Assembly: GCA_002725925.1 (NCBI GenBank)
Contig: PBRL01000065.1
Span: forward strand, 1 to 7,956
Length of the DNA stretch: 7,956 bases
Direction: 5' to 3'
DNA from: Chloroflexota bacterium
GTDB lineage: Bacteria; Chloroflexota; Dehalococcoidia; Lucifugimonadales; Lucifugimonadaceae
Made by a program: the position numbers and the translations under genes. The notes below the pieces were generated by a model, which did not search any database, was not told the origin of the DNA, and saw only the letters and a list, made by a program, of their open reading frames with translations. Positions 1 to 6,500 of the stretch are shown one piece after another (within the stretch, counting starts at the first letter, position 1; each line of letters starts with the position of its first letter).

Positions 1-588
1 ACGATTCCCGACAGTGTCACAAGCATTGGGGGGGGTGCCTTCTTAGGCTGCAATGGTCTGGCGAGCATAACAATCCCTGACAGCGTCACCAGCATTGGGA
101 GTAGGGTTTTCGAAGACTGCAGTGGCCTGACGAGCGTGACAATTTCCAACAATGTTACCAGCATTGGGGAGAAGGCCTTCTGGGGCTGCAGTAGTCTGAC
201 GAATGTGACGATTCCTGACAGCGTCGCCAGCATTGGAGCTTGGGCCTTCAATGGCTGCAGAAGCCTTACGAGCATAGAGGTAGGCAAAGGTAATGCCGAA
301 TATTCTTCTGATGACGGAGTTTTATTCGACAAAAGCCAAACACGTTTAATTCAATTTCCTTTTGGAAAAAGTGGTCACTACACCATCACGGACAGTGTCA
401 CGAGCATTGGGAATGGTGCCTTCTTAGGCTGTAGTAGTCTGACCAGCGTAACTATTGGCGACAGCGTCACCAGCATTGAGAATGGTGCCTTCGATCGCTG
501 CAGCAATCTGACAAGCGTGACGATTCCAGACAGTGTAACCACCATTGGGAATGGTGCCTTCGCAGGCTGCAGCAGTCTGACGAGTGTT
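1..588 (+). repeat. BspA/TpLRR-type leucine-rich repeat array (seven repeats of 69 nt)
   Basis: Seven 23-residue repeats lie at 1-69, 70-138, 139-207, 208-276, 382-450, 451-519 and 520-588. Each starts like TIPDSVTSIG, then has AF, GC and a final LTSV or close variant, which is the LRR_5 (BspA/Treponema) signature. Between repeats 4 and 5 (277-381) is the longer insert typical of this family, with GNAEYSSDDGVLFDK and a following LIQFPFGK. The array is already in phase at base 1, so more repeats probably lie upstream. Family members are surface proteins that bind host or matrix proteins, but the ligand here is unknown. The repeats are also strongly conserved at DNA level, with blocks such as GACAGTGTCAC and GGTGCCTTCTTAGGCTG recurring. 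Confidence 0.93.
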
Positions 589-3500
589 GTTTTTGAAGGT
601 AATGCGCCTTCTTCTACTACACAAGCTTCCGATGTGTTCAATGGATTATCCGAGAATGCTACAATAATAATTGATCCGGAAGCAACTGGTTTTGAAGAAG
701 CATTTTTGGGTTTTTTGCCAGTCCAGATTCAAGAAAAACCAAGGATCACCACGCAACCACGGGATCAAAACATAGTTAGTAGGGGCACTGTAGAGTTTTC
801 CATTAAGGTGATAGGGGAAAAACCTTTAGGTTGCCAATGGTATAAGGATGGGAAAATTATTGCGGGTGCCAATGAGGCAGTTTTTCGGATAAATAGAGCA
901 GAAAGTAATGATACAGGGAATTATACTGTAAGGGTGGAAAACAGTTTTGGAATGGTTGACAGTGCATTTGCTAATTTAGCTATAGCTTTAGGAATAGAAG
1001 AGTTGTTTACGACAAAAGAGGTTGAACTGGGAGGAAGTGTTAAATTAGCAGCGGACACCATCGGAACAGATTTAAATTATCAATGGTACAAGGTGGATTA
1101 CAGCAAGGCCCAGCCTTATGAAGCAATTGTTGGGGCGATAAATAAGGAACTCATTATTGAAAATTTAGGCGATAATGACTTGGGAGTATATGCGTTTGAA
1201 ATCTCAAATACTTTTGGCCAATTCAGGAAATTAGTATGCCGACTACGCAAACCAATAGATTTACTGAAACCGGGAGATGTGATTTGGGAATTTCACGTAG
1301 AAGATAATGAAACAATTTTAACTCCATCTTTGGATCACGGGGACAATGTTTATTTTACTACGCAAAATAATAATGGAGGTATTTTAGACATAAGTGATAA
1401 ACTATATGCGTTAGATGGAAAAACCGGACATAATAAATGGACTATTCCATCAGTTGGCCCAGCTTCGCCGCAAGTTGGTGATGACGACACAATATATATA
1501 ATTGATAATGGTAAATTAAGGGCTTTAAATAATGAAACTGGGATAAAAAAATGGTTAAGTGATTCAAATGTTGGCAGTAGTATTTCTATTGATACCGACG
1601 GGACTATTTATAGTGCATATAAAAAAGACTTGTTGGCGATTAATGGTAACGATGGTACCACTGTATGGCAAAAGAAAAACCTCGCTCCTTTTGAAATTCA
1701 AGGGACAATGGTAGATAAAAATAATATATATTATTATGATTATCATTCTTCGTTTAATTATTCGACTATGGCTGCAGTTAACAAGATAACGCAAGATTTT
1801 GTTTGGCAAAAAAAACATACAAAGCCAAAGGGTGCAGCCTATAAAGATTTTTACCTAATCCCATCGTTCGGTTTTAATAATGAAATATTTTATTTATCTG
1901 ATGCATTAGATTGCCTCAGTGGTGAGATTATTCACAGGGCACCCCCGGAGGTCACGCCAGTGGTACTTGGGGTTTCCACGGGCCGGGGTCTCTTAAGCAC
2001 GATAATTGGTCCTAATAATATTATATACGGAACAAGTTCAATGTTGAACAAGGTAACAGAAAACCAAGGAGAATTGATGTCATATGATGATAAGATATAT
2101 AAACATAAAGTCTTATATTATGATAAGAATGTAAGTATGCGAACAGTTCCATTAATAGATGATAATGGACTTATTTACTGTTTCTCACAGGCAATTGACT
2201 GGAATGGCTTAAGGGCGTTTAACTCGCATTCAGGAAATTTAGAATGGGAGTTTAAAATTATTTCCAACCCTGCGTATAGCCCAGTGTATAAATTTAGACC
2301 TTTGGTTCTTGGGTCTAACGGTTATCTAATCATGGGTGTAAGTGATAAATTATTCGCGTTAAAAACCTTAAGCAGTGGGCCAGCAGATTCACCATGGCCA
2401 ATGTTGGATCAAAATCCACAAAGAACGAACCGATCATCAAATTCAATTTTTCTGCATTTTGAAGAAACGGAATTGGTTCGAGGCTATAACACAGTCCTGC
2501 AGCCTGTGAGAAATATAAATGCCCCATTCGATTATCAGTGGTATAAAGATGGGGATATTTTGCCAGGAGAAAATAAAGCCAGATTAATTATTGAATCAGC
2601 GGAACCGAGTCATAAGGGATTATACTCAGTTATCGTAAGCAACGATAATCACACAGTAAGTGAGGGCATTTTATTGGAATTTAGGGAAAGGATTCCCGGA
2701 AAACACAAAAAAGTAAAAATTCCTTTTGACGAAGTTGCTCCAAATCCCAACAATCAAAACAAGCCGAAATATGCCATTTCGTCACCAACAATCGTCAATA
2801 ATATACTATATGTTGGCACAACCCATGGTGTACTCGCTTATGATACAAAAAACGAAAGTGTATTGTGGGTATTTCCAGCAATACCAAAAGGGGCTAAAGA
2901 ACCAAAAAAATTTAATGTCGTTTCTGCCCCCACAATTGGAGATGATGGATCTGTTTATTTTGGGTCTAACGATTCTAAATTATATTCCGTTGATGGGGTA
3001 ACAGGAGAAAAAAATTGGGAATTTAAAACAGGCCAACCTGTGCAATCTTCACCATCTGTAGGAGCGGATGGCACAGTCTACATTGGATCAAATGACGGGA
3101 AAATTTATGCCATTAACCCAAACGGTACCAAGAAATGGGAATTTATAACGGCAGGTTGGGTGCATTCCTCCCCAGCAATCGGCAGTGATGGTACCGTGTA
3201 TGTAGGATCTGTAGACAAAAATATATATGCCATTAATCCTGATGGCACTGAGAAATGGGCGATTAACATGGGCCGAGAAGTGTTCTCATCCCCGGCAATA
3301 GGGAGCGATGGGACTATTTATATTGGGTTTAGCAGCCCATCTGGTGCCATCTCTGCAATAAACCCCGATGGAACAGAAAGATGGTCATTAAGCATGGGTC
3401 ATGCTGAGTTCTCATCCCCAGTGATAGGGAGCGATGGAACGGTCTATGTTGGATCAGAGAACAACAACGTCTACGCCTTGAAGCCGGACGGAGACGTCTT

Positions 3501-6500
3501 TGGCGCAACTATCAAATGGGGATTTAATGCCAACGCTGTTGTTGGCAGCGCCCCTTCAATTAGCAACAATGGAATTGTTTACTTTACGACAACTGAAAAT
3601 ATTTTTGCAGTTGATGAATCAAATGGTCATAAAATATGGGAGTATGAATTTGACGAGCCAGTGTACGGCACGCCTGCTATAGGATATAATAGAACGATTT
3701 ATATGACAGGAGGCGGTATCCTGCATTCTTTCGAGAGTTCAAGCACTGGTCTCGCCTTAAGTCCTTGGCCTACATTCGGCGGTAGTGCGCGAGGGGTGGG
3801 TATAAAATCTGGACCGCCTATCATAACGCAGCAATTTATTGATCAAACTGTAGAACTGGGAGAATCTACTGAATTTAAGGTGGCTGTACATGGCATCGGT
3901 TCTTTTGCCTATCAATGGTACAAAAATGGAAAGCAAATCAAGGGTGCTACAGGTACAGTTCTAAATCTGAATGATCTAACCAAAGAAGATGAAGCAACTT
4001 ACTCTGTAACAATTACAAATGATTTTGGCAAGGTCGATAGCAGGATAGCTCAATTGATTGTAAAAACCTATCCACCAAAAATCACAACGCAGCCTATAGG
4101 TTATGTGGTGTATTTTGGCGATAATATTGAATTCCGAGTTGAAGCAACAGGAAGCGGCATTCTGGAATATCAATGGTTCAAAGATGGAGAACAAATGATA
4201 GCTGCTAAATCATCGAGGTTAAAATTGGAAAACGCAACCAAAGAGAATGAAGCAATTTATTCCGTTAGAATCAAGAACCTGTACGGTAATATAGTCAGTG
4301 AAAATGTTGAATTAATTGTAGTTCCTGAACCCCCAACAATTATCCAGCAACCCAAGAGTCGGATTGAGATGTTTGGGGGATCGGTTGTGACCTTTAGCGT
4401 TGTGGCCAGCGGGACCCTGCCGATGAGTTATCAATGGAGACGTAATGGTGTGTTTCTGGGGCCGGCATCCGAAAGTCCGAAATTCGAATTGAGGAATGTG
4501 CAACCAGGACAGGCCGGAATCTACCAGGTGGTGGTGAGCAATGTTGCCGGGGAAGTGATTAGCGAGGCTTCCGAACTGGTGGTTATAGGGATAGAACTGA
4601 AAGTAGGAGCAAGAGGAACGGAAGGCAGCAACGTAATGGTAACGGTTAATCCCAGTGATTGGAATGGACAAAGTGGCGGTAATGCAAATTTAACTCTATT
4701 ATATTCCAAGGGAGAAACGGTTGCACTAACCGCACAACAAGGCGTCGGAGATCGCGTACTGTTTAAGCAATGGTTGGATAATGGAAAAATTGCAAGTGCA
4801 GAACCAATGGTGACCGTGAAGATGGATAAGGAACACATCATGCTTGCTGAGTACGAGCCTGGATATATGCTGACGGTGACCTCTGGAAATCCAGACAATA
4901 GTGCTCTGGTAACTATTAGCGATAATAACAGAGGTGATTCTGACATAACTCCATTCACCCGTTTATACCACCGAGGGACAATAGCAACACTGACAGCCGA
5001 ACAAAAAGCAGGAAACAGCTGGTTTAAACAGTGGTTGGAGAATGGGGTTCCGAAAGGGGCCGAGAAAACTGTGACCGTCGCAATCACCCGTGACAAAATT
5101 CTTCAGGCGGAGTATGTTTCTCATAACACACTTCCGCTGCATACGCTGACGTTGGATTCAGAAAATCCAGATGATGGGGTAGCGGTAACAGTCAGTCCAT
5201 CGGACACTGAGGGGGAAAGCGGTGGCACAACCCATTTTACGCTGGAATATCCCAAGGGAGCCCAAGTGACTTTAACAGCAGAGTTAGCCGTCGGAGGCAA
5301 CCGGTTTAAGCAGTGGTTGAGGACAAAGTCAGCGCCCACTGGGCCAGAGGTCGCCTATGAGGCTCCCGAGGGGGGCTGGGCCTACTCGGTGGACGTTGGA
5401 GACATCTCCGCGTGGAGTCACGACAACGGGTCGGACCAGTGGGACGGATCGGCTATTGGCGGTGAATTTGGGGACGACAATCGTCCGGGCGGCGTGAGTT
5501 TGCTTGACGGCTACGTTCGTCTACAGGACACCGGTGATCCGCGAGATTACGGCTATTCAGACTCGGGCAGCAACCGCAAGATCTACCTGGGCCAGAGCAT
5601 CAGCGACCAGGGAGGCTCGGACACCATCCTGAATGACGGGGCAACGATCCACTTCATCGCGAGGATACCGACCGATGGACCGCTGGATCCATTGCACGTT
5701 GACGGAGGTGCAGGAGTTGAAGACTACCCGGCAGGAGGGGATGGCTACGAGAACCACGACGGTGGCAAGGGCAACATCGGGATCAAGCAGGGAGCGGGAG
5801 GAAACATCTCCTTCTCACTGAGTGAGGCCGGCAAGGTGATCATCACCGAGGACGGGACCGAGTTTGATTTGTCGACCACCGAATGGCATGAGTTCTGGGT
5901 GACGATCGAGCAGAGCGACGCTGGGCACACGGTAAGCGTGTACCTGGATGGCAGCACAGAGGCCAACGTGTTCACGGTGACCGCGGGTGGTGGCAGCGAC
6001 TATGCTGGGAGTTACCTGGCGATGGGAGTTGGCTCAACAGGCCGTAGTGGAGCGCTGGACGTGGCCGCGTTTGATTTTGCACCGGGTGCGATCGCGCCGG
6101 CTGGTGCGGGTGGTGGCGGTGGTGGCTTGGTTGACATCAGTGCCCCAGGAGACGCGGTTGTTGCGAGTTCGGACAACAGTCCGGGTGGAGAGCAGGCGCC
6201 GAATGCGATCGATAACAACACGCAAACGAAGTACCTTAACTTTGATGGTGCGAATAACACACCATCCGGTCTTACGATTAGTACTGGTAGTGGTATTGTT
6301 ACGGGATTAGGCCTTACATCAGCGAATGATGCGCCTGAGCGTGATCCAGCTACGTATATCATTTGGGGGTCCAATGACGGTGAAAACTTCACGGAGATCT
6401 CGTCGGGTGATGTACCATCGTTTGGTGCCCGTTTTGAGCGTCAAACGGTGTCGTTCGACAACGATGTGGCTTATACCGATTATAAGATCCACTTCCCGAC

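Noticed and set aside
136..138. GTG at 136 as the start of the large gene
   Set aside because: The same frame is open upstream to base 1 and encodes two further in-phase LRR units, so this GTG is an internal valine codon.
1..588. CRISPR-like or satellite repeat array
   Set aside because: The 69-base periodicity is fully explained by 23-residue LRR units in an open frame, without constant repeats separated by unique spacers.
1808..1815. A8 run as a programmed frameshift or slippage site
   Set aside because: The phase would allow an A-AAA-AAA slip, but the zero frame continues intact for 5.6 kb and no stimulatory structure or meaningful alternative frame is evident.
1270..3795. PQQ-dependent dehydrogenase
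   Set aside because: Only blade-type repeats are present. The catalytic and cofactor-binding motifs of quinoprotein dehydrogenases are not visible, and the flanking domains are adhesive or structural.
4521..5096. Reverse-strand open frame of 191 codons
   Set aside because: It lies wholly opposite strongly supported Ig-like and InlB-like coding sequence, and its translation is low-complexity with no recognisable domain. It is a shadow of the + strand codon pattern; the same holds for other antisense frames, including those at 6012-6392 and 4312-4671.
5987..6310. Forward open frame of 107 codons in another phase
   Set aside because: Arginine/valine-rich out-of-frame translation of the ConA-like/discoidin coding region, with no domain and no ribosome-binding context.
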